A stretch of DNA of 64,000 nt from Romanomermis culicivorax (taxonomy: Eukaryota > Nematoda > Enoplea > Mermithida > Mermithidae). The stretch is from contig CAWUHX010000308.1 in assembly GCA_963922205.1 (NCBI GenBank), positions 106,226 through 170,225 of the forward strand. The letters run 5' to 3'. The notes under the pieces are model-generated. The model was not told the origin of the DNA, did not search any database, and worked only from the letters and a program-made list of their open reading frames with translations. Numbering within the stretch: position 1 is the first letter of the stretch; every line of letters begins with the position of its first letter. Shown here in pieces: positions 13,101 to 28,100 of the stretch. A program made the position numbers and the translations under genes.

Positions 13101-16100
13101 TCTGACAAAAAAAAAATTTTTTTATAGAATTTTATGCGAAACAGTCAAAAATTTTATAACCGACGTCGGAAATTCGTTGGAAACGTTTCGTCCGACGGCG
13201 AATATCGACGGTGGTTGTTCAACTTCGACGGATTTTAATATTTCTGAACAAGTTAGAAAAATCAGAATTTTTTGAGAATTTTTGTCAAAAAACTTGAATG
13301 ATTTTTTTGTAATTCTAATGAAAATTTGAATTTTGTGCAATTTTTCCTGGAAAAAATTGATGAATTTAATAAAATTCTGCTCAAAATTTGAATTTTTTAG
13401 AATTTTTACCGAAAATTTGAATTTTCTGCAATTTTTCTTGGGAAAATTGATGAATTCTGTGACATTTTGTTCAAAATTTGAATTTTTTAGAATTTTCTCT
13501 GGAAAAATTTAAAAATATGTTGAAATTCTACTGAAAATGTGAATTTTCTGCAATTTTTATCCGGAAAAAATTGATGAATTTTGTGACATTCTGCGCAAAA
13601 TTCGAATTTTTTTAAATTTCATCCGGAAAAATTGAAAAATCGGTTTAAATTGCAATGAAAATTTGAATTTTCTGCAATTTTTTTACGGAAAAAGTTAATG
13701 AATTTTGTGAAATTCTGCTCAAAATTTGAAGTTTTTAGAGTTCAGTTGGTAAAAATTGAAAAATTTGTCGAATTTTAGCTGAAAATTTGTATTTTCTGCC
13801 ATTCTTCTTGGAAAAAATTGACGAATGATGTGAAATTCTGCTCAAAATTTGAATTTTTTAGGATTTTCTGCGGAAAAATTGAAAAATTTGTTACCGAAAA
13901 TTCGAATTTTCTCTAGTTTTTCTTGGAAAAAATGATGAATTTTGTGAAATTCTGCTCAAAATTTGAATTTTTTAGAATTTTCTTGGAAATACTTGAATAA
14001 TTTGTTGAATTTCTACTGGAAATTTGATTCTCACGCAATTTTTCTTGGATAGAATTGATGAATTTTCGTGACATTCTGTTCAAAATTTGAATTTTTTCTC
14101 TGGAAAAATTGAAAAATTTGTTGAAATTCTACTGAAAATTTGAATTTTCTGCAATTTTTAATTGGAAAAAAATTGATGAATTTTGTGACATTCTGCTAAA
14201 AATTTGTTTTGTTTTTAGAATTTTCTCAAGGAAATTTAAAAATTTGTTAAAATTCTACTCAAAATTTAAATTTTCTGCAATTTTTACTTGTGAAAATTTA
14301 TGAATTTTGCGACAATCTGCTCAAAATTTGTTTTTTTTAGAATTTCGCCTGAAAAAATTGAAAGATTTGTTGAAATCTTACTTAAAATTTAAATCTTCGG
14401 CAATTTTTTCTCCAAAAAATTGATGAATTTTGTGAAATTCTGCTCAAAATTTAAATTTTTTAGGATTCGCCCCAAGAAAAATTGAAAAACTTGTTGCATT
14501 TCTATTGAAAATTTGAATTTTCTCCAATTTTACCTTGAAAAAATTGATGAATTTTGTGGAATTCTGCTCAAAATTTGAATTTTCTAGAAATTTCTCCGGG
14601 AAAAATTCGAAATTTTTCTTGAAATTCTCCTGAAAATTTTATTTTTTTTTATTATTCGAGAAAAAGATTGAGCGATTTCAAAAAAATTTTTCCATAAATT
14701 CCATTTTTGATTCTTTTTTGTTTCAGTTTTTGATCGAAATTTTAATTTTTGTTTGATTAATTTTGATTAAATTTTAATTTTTTTTCGTTTTTGCTCGAAA
14801 TTTGATTTTTTTCTATTTTTGGTAGATTTTTTTTCTAATTTTTGGTCGAAAATTCAAAATTTTTAATTTTTGGTCGAAATATTAATTTTTTTTGATTTGT
14901 GGTCGAAATTTCAAATTTTTTTCATTCTTGGTCGAAATTTAAATTGTTTTTTGATCAAAATAAAAAAAATTATGCATTTTTAAAAATTTTTTGATTCAAA
15001 AAAAATTTAAGTTAAAAAATCAATAAATTAATTTAAATTAATTAATCAATTGATTATAGATTTAAAAATTTTGAATTTTCTCTGTTTTTTGTCCCGAAAG
15101 CAGATCGAAATTTCGGATTTCAGAAGAAAAAAATCCAAACTTTGAATAAAATTTCAAAAATTAATATTCTAACTAAAAATTTAGACTTTAGAATTTTGAA
15201 TTAAACTTTGAAATTTTGAAAAGATTTTACAGAAAAAAAAATTTAGTTTTCCAATTTATAATGAAATTTCAAAAAAATTTTTTTTTCAATTTTTATTGAA
15301 AAATTTGAATTTTTTTTTTTTAAAAAATTCGCAAATTTTAAAAATTTTAAAATTTAATTTTTTTCAAATTTTTTAGTGCGAAATTTTACGTTAGAAATAA
15401 ATTTGAGCCGAAATTTCGAATATATTTTCACTAAAAATTTAAAATTTTGAATTTTGACTCAAAATTTGAATTTATGAAATTTTAAAAATTTCGGGTGAAA
15501 AATTCGAATTTTGCAATTTTTCTATTATGAAATTTGTAGATTTTATTATTTTATAAACGTTTAATCTTTAATTTTTAATTTTGAAAAATTGCGAAATTTT
15601 AAAGAATTTTGGAATATTGGAAAAATTTTGGAATTGAAAAAAAAAATTCAAAATTTCGAAAAAAATTTAGAATTTTCAAAAATTTGAATTTTTTTCAAAT
15701 TTTTTAGTGCGAAATTTTACGTCAAAAATTGGACAATTTAGTTTCGACTTTGAAACAAGAATCTTTAGAAGCGAAACGTTATTCGTCGTCCGACGAAGAT
15801 CGTCAAAAAATTTTTCGTCGAACGGACGTCGTCGGCGATTCGAAAGAATTCGTCGAGAATTCATCTAGAATGGGTTCGATTAAAAAAGCTCCCAGAAAAG
15901 TGACGAATTTTAATTTTTTTTTTTAAATTTTGAATTTTTCGTAGAAATTTTAAATTTTTGATTTTTTGTAAAAATTTTTATTTTCGGTCAAAATTTTAAT
16001 TTTTTCCAATTTTTAGTAGAAATTTCAATTTTTTTCATTTTTTGCTCGATAAATCCAATTTTCTATCTTTTAATTTTTCTTGATATTTTTATTAATTTGT

Positions 16101-19100
16101 CGTCGAAAATTTATTTTTTTTTATTTTGATCGAAATTCCAATCATTTTAAATTTTTGATTGAAATTCTAATTTTTTCAACTTTTTGATTGAAATTTTAAT
16201 TTTTCCTTAATTTAATATTTTTGGTCGGAATATTTCCTTATTTTTGGTCTAAATTTCATTTTTTTAAATTTTCGGTAAAAATTTTTTTCTTTAATTTTTG
16301 ATTAAAATTTTCTCTATCTGTGGTCGATATTTTAATTTTTGCTCAGAATTTGAATTTCTTTTCAATTTTTGGCTGAAATTTTAATTCTCTTTTTTTTTAA
16401 TTTTTAGTAGAAGATTTAATTTTTTTTAAATTTTTGGCAGAAATGTTAATTTTTGCATGAATTTTTGTCGAAATTTAATTTTTTTCCTAGTTTTTAGTGG
16501 AATTTCTAATTTTTTCAATGTTTTCTGGAAATTTTAATTATTTTTTAATTTTTGGTCAAAATTTTAAAATTTTTCTATTTTCAGTAGAAATTTCAATTTT
16601 TTTCATTTTTTTGCTGAAAAAATCCAATTCTCTTTCTTTTAATTTTGCCTGATATTTTTCTTAATGTTTCGGCGAAAATTTATTTTTTTTATATTTTGAT
16701 CGAAATTCCAATCATTTGAAATTTTTGATTAAAATTCTTATTTTTTCGAATTTTTGATTCAAATTTTGATTTTTCCTTAATTTAATATTTTTGGTCGAAA
16801 TATTTCCTTATTTTTGGTCTAAATTTCATTTTTTTAAATTTTCGGTAAAAATTTTTTTCTTTAATTTTTGATTAAAATTTTCTCTATCTGTGGTCGATAT
16901 TTTAATTTTTGCTCAGAATTTGAATTTCTTTTCAATTTTTGGCTGAAATTTTAATTCTCTTTTTTTAATTTTTAGTAGAAGATTTAATTTTTTTTAAATT
17001 TTTGGCAGAAATGTTAATTTTTGCATGAATTTTTGTCGAAATTTAATTTTTTCCTTAGTTTTTAGTGGAATTTCTAATTTTTTCAATGTTTTCTGGAAAT
17101 TTTAATTATTTTTTAATTTTTGGTCAAAATTTTAAATTTTTTCTATTTTTGGTCGAAATGTCAATTTTCTTTTTTAAATTTTCGGTAAAAAATTTTTTGC
17201 TCGTTTATTGGTTGAAATTTTGATTAAAAAACCAGAAAAGTGAGTAATTTTAATGTTTAAATTTTTAATTTTTCGTAGAAATTTTAAATTTTTGTTTTTC
17301 TGTAAAAATTTAATTTTTGGTCAAAATTTTAATTTTTTCCCATTTTCAGTAGAAATTTCAATTTTTTTCATTTTTTTGCTGAAAAAATCCAATTCTCTTT
17401 CTTTTAATTTTGCCTGATATTTTTCTTAATGTTTCGGCGAAAATTTATTTTTTTATATTTTGATCGAAATTCCAATCATTTGAAATTTTTGATTAAAATT
17501 CTTATTTTTTCGAATTTTTGATTCAAATTTTGATTTTTCCTTAATTTAATATTTTTGGTCGAAATATTCGCTTATTTTTGGTCGGAATTTAATTTTTTTA
17601 AATTTTCGGTAAAAATTTTTTTTGTTTAATTTTTGATTAAAATTTTCTCTATCTGTGGTCGATATTTTAATTTTTGCTCAAAATTTGAATTTCTTTTCAA
17701 TTTTTGGCTGAAATTTTAATTCTCTTTTTTTAATTTTTAGTAGAAGATTTAATTTTTTTTAAATTTTTGGCAGAAATGTTAATTTTTGCATGAATTTTTG
17801 TCGAAATTTAATTTTTTTCCTAGTTTTTAGTGGAATTTCTAATTTTTTCAATGTTTTCTGGAAATTTTAATTATTTTTTAATTTTTGGTCAAAATTTTAA
17901 AATTTTTCTATTTTCAGTAGAAATTTCAATTTTTTTCATTTTTTTGCTGAAAAAATCCAATTCTCTTTCTTTTAATTTTGCCTGATATTTTTCTTAATGT
18001 TTCGGCGAAAATTTATTTTTTTTATATTTTGATCGAAATTCCAATCATTTGAAATTTTTGATTAAAATTCTTATTTTTTCGAATTTTTGATTCAAATTTT
18101 GATTTTTCCTTAATTTAATATTTTTGGTCGAAATATTCGCTTATTTTTGGTCGGAATTTAATTTTTTTTATTTTTCGTAGAAATTTTATTTTTTTCAACT
18201 TTTGGTAGAAATTTTATATTTTCTTAATTTTTTTTATTTCTGGGTGGAAATTGTAATTTTTCTCTTATTTGATCAAAATTCTAATTTATTTCTAATTTCT
18301 GTCTACTTTTTTTTATTTGTTCACATTTTTGGTAGAAATTTAATTTTAGGTCGAAATTTCAATTTTTTGTTGTGGAATTTTTGACTTTTTTTATTTTTTG
18401 GTCGAAGTTTTTTTTTCTTCTTTTTTTATTTCTAGTAGCAAATTTAATTTTTTCTATTTTTGGTCGAAATTTAATTTTTTTTTTTGATTCTTGTTTTTTT
18501 TTTAATTTTAATTTTTTTTAATTTTTGGTCGAAATTTAATTTTTTTTTTTTTATTCTAGTTTTTTTTTATTTTTTGATGGAAATTTAATTTATTTTTAAT
18601 TTTTGGTCGAAATTTAATTTTTTTTTTGATTCTAGTTTTTTTTTAAATTTTTGATGGAAATTTTTAATTTTTTTCAATTTTTGGTCGAAATTTAAATTTT
18701 TCAAATTTTTACTTCTTTATTAATTTTTGGTCGAAATTTCAATAATTTTTTTTTTATTCTAGGAATTCGTTCAACGCGAACATTTAATGTCCAGGGCTGA
18801 TAGTTTAAAAAAAGCCGTCAAACAAATTATCGATCAAGCTTCGAAAGCTATTGACGAACAAAATGAGCAAACGATGTAAAGTAGAAAAAGTGGAATTTTA
18901 ATTTAATTAATTAATTAATTAATTTAATTAATTAAAGTTGCATTTTTGTTCAAGAATTCAATTTTGTACAATTTTTCGCTATTTGCAGCATCAAAATATG
19001 CAAATTTTCCGCATAAAATGCACATATTTTTAATTTTAATTTCAAATTTAATTTTACTTTTTTTTCTAATTAATTTTATTTTATTTAATCATTCATTTGA

Positions 19101-22100
19101 TTGATTTTAATTCATTAATTTAGCTATTTTTTTTATTTTATTTCAATTTTTTTTTGCATCAAATAAGAATTTTAAAATTTTACTTTTTTTGCATTTTTTC
19201 CTATTTTTTGTTTGTTATTTTTTCTCTTTTTGTGCTTGCTTTTCTTTGTTTCTACTATTTGTTTGTTTTTCTTTTTTCTACTTTTTGTATGCTTATCTTT
19301 TTTTCCTATTTTTTCTTTTTTTCTGCTTGTTTTTTCCACTTTTTGCTCTCATTTTTTTTCTACATTGTGTTTGCTTTTCTTTTTTTTGTTATTTTTTGCC
19401 TGTTTTCCTTTTTTTATACTTTTCGTTTGCTATTTCTATTTCAAATTTTTGTTTGTTTTTCTTTTTTATTTTCGTTTTTGTCTTTTCCTACTTTATCTTT
19501 GTTTTTCCTTTTTTTCTGCTTTTTGCTTTTTTCATGTTTTTTCTACTTTTTGTTTGTTTCTTCTTTTTTCTGCTTATTGTTTGTTTTTCTCTTTTATACA
19601 TTTTGGTTGTTTCTTATTTCTACTTTTTGTTTGTTTTTCTTTCATTTATTGTTTTCTTTGTTTCGTTTTGTGTCCTTAAATTTTTGTTTGTTATTGCTTA
19701 TTTTTAATTTTTGTGTGATCTTCCTTTTTTCTACTTTCTGTTTGTTTTTCTTTTTTTCGATTTTTTGTTTGTTTTTCCTACTTTTTGAGTGTTTTCTCTT
19801 TTTTGTCAATTTTCTGTTTTTTTTACTTTCTGCTTGTTTCTTTTTTCTCTTTTTTGTTTGTTTCTTTTTTCTACCTTTTTCCGTTTTTTCTGCTCTATGT
19901 TTGTTTCTTTTTTTTGCTTTTTGTTTGTTTCTCTTTTCTATTTTTTGTTTGTTTCTGTTCTTTTACTTTTTGTTTGTTTTCTTTTTCTTATACTTTTTGT
20001 ATGTTTTTGTGATTTTTGTTTTTTTCCTACTTTTTGCGTTTTTCCCTTTTCCTTTTTTTGTTTTGTTCGTTTTTTGTACTTTCTGTTTGTTTTTTTCTTT
20101 GCATGAAAATATGTAAATTCATTGAATTTCGCCCAATTTTTCTACACTTTAAAATTAGGTAACTTAGAATTTTTTAATTTAAAAAATTTCCGTTTAAAAA
20201 TTCTATTTTCTAAATTCAAATTTAATTTAAATTTTAGTAGTTTAATTTAATTTCTAAAAAATAGAAAAAACGAAAAGTAGAAAAAGAAAAACAAACAAAA
20301 AATCGAAAAAAATGTGGAAAAATTTAATAAAAATCAAAAATTTAATGTAAATTAAATTTTGAAAATTTTAATTTAATTTTAAAAATTTTAATTTAATTTT
20401 AAAAATTTTAATTTAATTTAAAAATTTTAATTTAACTTTAAAAATTTAAATTTAATTTTAAAAATTTAAATTCAATTTTAAAAATTCAAATTTAATTTTA
20501 AAAATTTTAAATTAATTCTGATAAAATTTAAATTTTTTCAATTTTTTTTCATCAGATCGTCGTCGTCGAACACCAATCGCCGCAATTTTCTGGCCAAATT
20601 ATCGCCGCCCGCAAAATTTAAATTGAGCGCCAGCGCTTCGCCGTTGACGGCGACGTCGACGACGTCCAGCCGCCGTCGACGTCCCGATTTGCCGCCGCCG
20701 TCGTCGTCCAATTCGTCGATCGTAAATTGAAATTTTCGTTTACTTTTTTGTTGTTATTGTTGTTTTTTTCTGGTTTTTTATCTTTATTTTTTTTAAATTT
20801 TTTCTTTGGTTTTAATTTTTTTCTTTGTTTTTCTACTTGTTCGTTTTTCTATTGTTTTTTTATTTTTGTTTTTTTCCTACTTTTTTCTAATTTTCTTTTG
20901 TCTTTATTTTTTTATATATACTTTTTGTTTTATTTTCTGTCTCTTTTTTCTAGTTTTTGTTTGTTCTTGTTATTTCTCTATTTTTTTGTTTTTTTTTCTA
21001 GTTTTCTTTTAGCTAAATTTCTTTATAATTTTTTGTTTGGTTTTTTCTTCTTTTTTTCCGCTTCTTTTCCTCTTTTCTACCTTTTTTTGTTTAATTTTTT
21101 CCTACTTTCTGCTCGCTTTTTCTTATTTTTCGTTTGTTTTTCTTTTCCCACTTTTTCTTTGTTATTCCTTTTTTCTATTTTTGCTTCTCTTTTTTGTTTA
21201 TTTTTTCTAATTTTTTGTGTTTTTCTTTTTTCTCTTTTTTGCCTGTTTTTGTCTACTTTTTGTTTTTTGTCTATTTGTTTGTTTTTTGGACTTTTTAATT
21301 GTTTTTCTCCAGTTTTTGTTTGTTCTTTTTTTGTTTTTTTGCTTCCCTTTTTTCCCCCAATTTTTTGTGTTTTTTCTTTTTTTTTGTTTTTTCTCTTTCT
21401 TGTCGGTTTTCTATTTTTTATTTTTTTGCATCTTTTTGCTTGTTTTTTCCATTTTTTTTGTAGTTTATGTTCGATTTTCTTGTTTTACTTTGTGTTTGCT
21501 TTTTTCTACTTTTCGTTTGTCTCTATTTTTCCTACATTTTGTTTGTTTTTGCTCTGTTTTTAATTTTCTATTGCCTATTTTTTAATTGTTTTTTCTCATA
21601 TACTTTGTTTTTTTAGTTTCGTGTTTCTTTCTTTTTTCATATTTTTTTGTCTTCTAGCTTTACATTTCTACTTTTTTTAGTGTAGAAATTTTTTGTGAAA
21701 AAATTTGGAAAAAAGTTTTTTTTTTGTTTTTTTTTCGAAAATTGAAGAAAAAAAAATTTTTTTTTGTTTTTTTTCGAAAATTAAAGATTTTTTAAATTTT
21801 TGAAAATTTTTGAATTTTTGATTTTTTTGAAGATTTTTGAATTTAAAATTAGGGCGCGTCAATTTCGGACGCTCGAGATTATTCGACGGCCGATTCTGTG
21901 CCCGACGATCCGATCCACACGACGGCCACAACGTCGACGTTTTCGGAACGAAACGCCAGCGGCAGCGACGGTATACTGTAGTTTCGATTGAACAAAAAAA
22001 CAAAATAAAAAAGGAAAAAAAAACAAAAAAGACTTTAAAAAGTAAAGAATGAACAAAAAGAGAAAAAAGAAAACAAACAAAAAAAGGAAAAACACTCCAA

Positions 22101-25100
22101 AGAAACGACGAAGAAAAACAAATAAAAATTGAAGCAAAAGAAAAAAAGCAAAAAAAAATCATAAGCAGAAAAAAACAAAAAAAGAAAAAAAAACAAACAA
22201 ACAAAAAAAAGAAAGAAGAATCAAAAGAAACGACGAAGAAAAACAAATAAAAATAGAAGCAAAAGAAAAAAAAGCAAAAAAAATCATAAGCAGAAAAAAA
22301 CAAAAATAGAAAAAAGCAAACAAACAAAAAAGAAAGAAAAAAAGCAAACAAACAAAAAAAATCATAAGCAGAAAAAAACAAAAAAAACAAAAAAAAGAAA
22401 AAAGAAAACAAACAAAAAAAGAAAAAACAATCAAAAGAATCGACGAAGAAAAACAAATAAAAATAGAAGCAAAGGAAAAAAAAGCAAGAAACAAAAAAGA
22501 ATCATAAGCAGAAAAAAAACGAAAAAACAAATAAAAGAAAAAAGCAAACAAACAAAAAAGAAAGAAACAAGCAAAAAACAAAAAAAATCATAAGCAGAAA
22601 AAAAAACAAAAAAAGAAAAAAGCAAACAAACAAAAAAAGAAAAAACAATCAAGAGAAGCGACGAAGAAAAACAAATAAAAATAGACGCAAAGGAAAAAAA
22701 GCAAGAAACAAAAAAGAATCATAAGCAGAAAAAACGAAAAAACAAAAAAAAGAAAAAAGCAAACAAACAAAAAAGGAAGAAAAAAGCAAAAAACAAAAAA
22801 GGAAGAAAGAAGAATCAAAAGAAACGACGAAGAAAAACAAATAAAAATAGAAGCAAAAAAAAGCAAAAAAAATCATAAGCAGAAAAAAACAAAAAAAGAA
22901 AAAAGCAAACAAACAAAAAAGAATCATAAGCAGAAAAAAACGAAAAAACAAAAAAAAGAAAAAAGCAAACAAACAAAAAAGGAAGAAAGAAGAATCAAAA
23001 GAAACGACGAAGAAAAACAAATAAAAATAGAAGCAAAAAAAAAAGCAAAAAAAATCATAAGCAGAAAAAAACAAAAAAAGAAAAAAGCAAACAAACAAAA
23101 AAGAATCATAAGCAGAAAAAACGAAAAAACAAATAAAAGAAAAAAGCAAACAAACAAAAAAGGAAGAAAAAAGCAAAAAACAAAAAAAAATCATAAGCAG
23201 AAAAAAAACAAAAAAACAAAAAAAAGAAAAAAGAAAATAAACAAAAAAAGAAAAAACAATCAAGAGAAACGACGAAGAAAAACAAATAAAAATAGAAGCA
23301 AAGGAAAAAAAGCAAGAAACAAAAAAGAATCATAAGCAGAAAAAACGAAAAAACAAAAAAAAGAAAAAAGCAAACAAACAAAAAAGGAAGAAAAAAGCAA
23401 AAAACAAAAAAGAATCATAAGCAGAAAAAAACGAAAAAACAAAAAAAAGAAAAAATCAAACAAACAAAAAAGGAAGAAAAAAGCAAGAAACAAAAAAGAA
23501 TCATAAGCAGAAAAAACGAAAAAACAAAAAAAAGAAAAAAGCAAACAAACAAAAAAGGAAGAAAAAAGCAAAAAACAAAAAAAATCATAAGCAGAAAAAA
23601 ACAAAAAAAGAAAAAAGCAAACGAACAAAAAAGGAAGAAAAAAGCAAAAAACAAAAAAGAATCATAAGCAGAAAAAACGAAAAAACAAATAAAAGAAAAA
23701 AGCAAACAAACAAAAAAGGAAGAAAAAAGCAAAAAACAAAAAAAATCATAAGCAGAAAAAACGAAAAAACAAATAAAAGAAAAAAGCAAACAAACAAAAA
23801 AGGAAGAAAAAAGCAAAAAACAAAAAAAAATCATAAGCAGAAAAAAACAAAAAAAGAAAAAAGCAAACGAACAAAAAAGGAAGAAAAAAGCAAAAAACAA
23901 AAAAGAATCATAAGCAGAAAAAACGAAAAAACAAATAAAAGAAAAAAGCAAACAAACAAAAAAGGAAGAAAAAAGCAAAAAACAAAAAAGAATCATAAGC
24001 AGAAAAAACGAAAAAACAAATAAAAGAAAAAAGCAAACAAACAAAAAAGGAAGAAAAAAGCAAAAAACAAAAAAAAAATCATAAGCAGAAAAAAAACAAA
24101 AAAACAAAAAAAGAAAAAAGCAAACAAACAAAAAAGGAAGAAAAAAGCAAAAAACAAAAAAGAATCATAAGCAGAAAAAACGAAAAAACAAATAAAAGAA
24201 AAAAGCAAACAAACAAAAAAAGAAGAAAAAAGCAAAAAACAAAAAAGAATCATAAGCAGAAAAAACGAAAAAACAAATAAAAGAAAAAAGCAAACAAACA
24301 AAAAAGGAAGAAAAAAGCAAAAAACAAAAAAAAATCATAAGCAGAAAAAACGAAAAAACAAATAAAAGAAAAAAGCAAACAAACAAAAAAAGAAGAAAAA
24401 AGCAAAAAACAAAAAAGAATCATAAGCAGAAAAAACGAAAAAACAAATAAAAGAAAAAAGCAAACAAACAAAAAAGGAAGAAAAAAGCAAAAAACAAAAA
24501 AAATCATAAGCAGAAAAAAACAAAAAAAGAAAAAAGCAAACGAACAAAAAAGGAAGAAAAAAGCAAAAAACAAAAAAGAATCATAAGCAGAAAAAACGAA
24601 AAAACAAATAAAAGAAAAAAGCAAACAAACAAAAAAGGAAGAAAAAAGCAAAAAACAAAAAAGAATCATAAGCAGAAAAAACGAAAAAACAAATAAAAGA
24701 AAAAAGCAAACAAACAAAAAAAGAAGAAAAAAGCAAAAAACAAAAAAGAATCATAAGCAGAAAAAACGAAAAAACAAATAAAAGAAAAAAGCAAACAAAC
24801 AAAAAAGGAAGAAAAAAGCAAAAAACAAAAAAAATCATAAGCAGAAAAAAACAAAAAAAGAAAAAAGCAAACGAACAAAAAAGGAAGAAAAAAGCAAAAA
24901 ACAAAAAAGAATCATAAGCAGAAAAAACGAAAAAACAAATAAAAGAAAAAAGCAAACAAACAAAAAAGGAAGAAAAAAGCAAAAAACAAAAAAGAATCAT
25001 AAGCAGAAAAAACGAAAAAACAAATAAAAGAAAAAAGCAAACAAACAAAAAAGGAAGAAAAAAGCAAAAAACAAAAAAAAATCATAAGCAGAAAAAACGA

Positions 25101-28100
25101 AAAAACAAATAAAAGAAAAAAGCAAACAAACAAAAAAGGAAGAAAAAAGCAAAAAACAAAAAAAAATCATAAGCAGAAAAAACGAAAAAACAAAAAAAAG
25201 AAAAAAGCAAACAAACAAAAAAGGAAGAAAAAAGCAAAAAACAAAAAAAAAATCATAAGCAGAAAAAACGAAAAACCAAATAAAAGAAAAAAGCAAACAA
25301 ACAAAAAAGGAAGAAAAAAGCAAAAAACAAAAAAAATCATAAGCAGAAAAAACGAAAAAACAAATAAAAGAAAAAAGCAAACAAACAAAAAAGGAAGAAA
25401 AAAGCAAAAAACAAAAAAAATCATAAGCAGAAAAAAACAAAAAAAGAAAAAAGCAAACGAACAAAAAAGGAAGAAAAAAGCAAAAAACAAAAAAGAATCA
25501 TAAGCAGAAAAAACGAAAAAACAAATAAAAGAAAAAAGCAAACAAACAAAAAAGGAAGAAAAAAGCAAAAAACAAAAAAAAAATCATAAGCAGAAAAAAC
25601 GAAAAACCAAATAAAAGAAAAAAGCAAACAAACAAAAAAGGAAGAAAAAAGCAAAAAACAAAAAAAATCATAAGCAGAAAAAACGAAAAAACAAATAAAA
25701 GAAAAAAGCAAACAAACAAAAAAGGAAGAAAAAAGCAAAAAACAAAAAAAATCATAAGCAGAAAAAAACAAAAAAAGAAAAAAGCAAACGAACAAAAAAG
25801 GAAGAAAAAAGCAAAAAACAAAAAAAATCATAAGCAGAAAAAACGAAAAAACAAATAAAAGAAAAAAGCAAACAAACAAAAAAGGAAGAAAAAAGCAAAA
25901 AACAAAAAAAATCATAAGCAGAAAAAAACAAAAAAAGAAAAAAGCAAACGAACAAAAAAGGAAGAAAAAAGCAAAAAACAAAAAAGAATCATAAGCAGAA
26001 AAAACGAAAAAACAAATAAAAGAAAAAAGCAAACAAACAAAAAAGGAAGAAAAAAGCAAAAAACAAAAAAGAATCATAAGCAGAAAAAACGAAAAAACAA
26101 ATAAAAGAAAAAAGCAAACAAACAAAAAAGGAAGAAAAAAGCAAAAAACAAAAAAGAATCATAAGCAGAAAAAACGAAAAAACAAATAAAAGAAAAAAGC
26201 AAACAAACAAAAAAGGAAGAAAAAAGCAAAAAACAAAAAAAATCATAAGCAGAAAAAAACAAAAAAAGAAAAAAGCAAACGAACAAAAAAGGAAGAAAAA
26301 AGCAAAAAACAAAAAACAAAAAAGAATCATAAGCAGAAAAAACGAAAAAACAAATAAAAGAAAAAAGCAAACAAACAAAAAAGGAAGAAAAAAGCAAAAA
26401 ACAAAAAAAATCATAAGCAGAAAAAACGAAAAAACAAATAAAAGAAAAAAGCAAACAAACAAAAAAGGAAGAAAAAAGCAAAAAACAAAAAAAAAATCAT
26501 AAGCAGAAAAAACGAAAAAACAAATAAAAGAAAAAAGCAAACAAACAAAAAAGGAAGAAAAAAGCAAAAAACAAAAAAAAATCATAAGCAGAAAAAACGA
26601 AAAAACAAAAAAAAGAAAAAAGCAAACAAACAAAAAAGGAAGAAAAAAGCAAAAAACAAAAAAAAAATCATAAGCAGAAAAAACGAAAAACCAAATAAAA
26701 GAAAAAAGCAAACAAACAAAAAAGGAAGAAAAAAGCAAAAAACAAAAAAAATCATAAGCAGAAAAAACGAAAAAACAAATAAAAGAAAAAAGCAAACAAA
26801 CAAAAAAGGAAGAAAAAAGCAAAAAACAAAAAAAATCATAAGCAGAAAAAAACAAAAAAAGAAAAAAGCAAACGAACAAAAAAGGAAGAAAAAAGCAAAA
26901 AACAAAAAAGAATCATAAGCAGAAAAAACGAAAAAACAAATAAAAGAAAAAAGCAAACAAACAAAAAAGGAAGAAAAAAGCAAAAAACAAAAAAGAATCA
27001 TAAGCAGAAAAAACGAAAAAACAAATAAAAGAAAAAAGCAAACAAACAAAAAAGGAAGAAAAAAGCAAAAAACAAAAAAAAATCATAAGCAGAAAAAACG
27101 AAAAAACAAATAAAAGAAAAAAGCAAACAAACAAAAAAGGAAGAAAAAAGCAAAAAACAAAAAAAAATCATAAGCAGAAAAAACGAAAAAACAAAAAAAA
27201 GAAAAAAGCAAACAAACAAAAAAGGAAGAAAAAAGCAAAAAACAAAAAAAAAATCATAAGCAGAAAAAACGAAAAACCAAATAAAAGAAAAAAGCAAACA
27301 AACAAAAAAGGAAGAAAAAAGCAAAAAACAAAAAAAATCATAAGCAGAAAAAACGAAAAAACAAATAAAAGAAAAAAGCAAACAAACAAAAAAGGAAGAA
27401 AAAAGCAAAAAACAAAAAAAATCATAAGCAGAAAAAAACAAAAAAAGAAAAAAGCAAACGAACAAAAAAGGAAGAAAAAAGCAAAAAACAAAAAAGAATC
27501 ATAAGCAGAAAAAACGAAAAAACAAATAAAAGAAAAAAGCAAACAAACAAAAAAGGAAGAAAAAAGCAAAAAACAAAAAAAAAATCATAAGCAGAAAAAA
27601 CGAAAAACCAAATAAAAGAAAAAAGCAAACAAACAAAAAAGGAAGAAAAAAGCAAAAAACAAAAAAAATCATAAGCAGAAAAAAACAAAAAAAGAAAAAA
27701 GCAAACGAACAAAAAAGGAAGAAAAAAGCAAAAAACAAAAAAGAATCATAAGCAGAAAAAACGAAAAAACAAATAAAAGAAAAAAGCAAACAAACAAAAA
27801 AGGAAGAAAAAAGCAAAAAACAAAAAAAAAATCATAAGCAGAAAAAACGAAAAACCAAATAAAAGAAAAAAGCAAACAAACAAAAAAGGAAGAAAAAAGC
27901 AAAAAACAAAAAAAATCATAAGCAGAAAAAAACAAAAAAAGAAAAAAGCAAACGAACAAAAAAGGAAGAAAAAAGCAAAAAACAAAAAAAATCATAAGCA
28001 GAAAAAAACAAAAAAAGAAAAAAGCAAACGAACAAAAAAGGAAGAAAAAAGCAAAAAACAAAAAACAAAAAAGAATCATAAGCAGAAAAAACGAAAAAAC

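Noticed and set aside
13252-13340. Exon 7 extended to the TGA at about 13274
   Set aside because: Phase and homology require splicing at 13252 to [11 protein letters not shown] of exon 8.
19154-21585. Plus-strand hydrophobic frames up to 320 residues that look like membrane proteins
   Set aside because: Translation of T/C/G simple repeat (TTTTTGTTTGTTTTTC). All three frames are open with similar composition.
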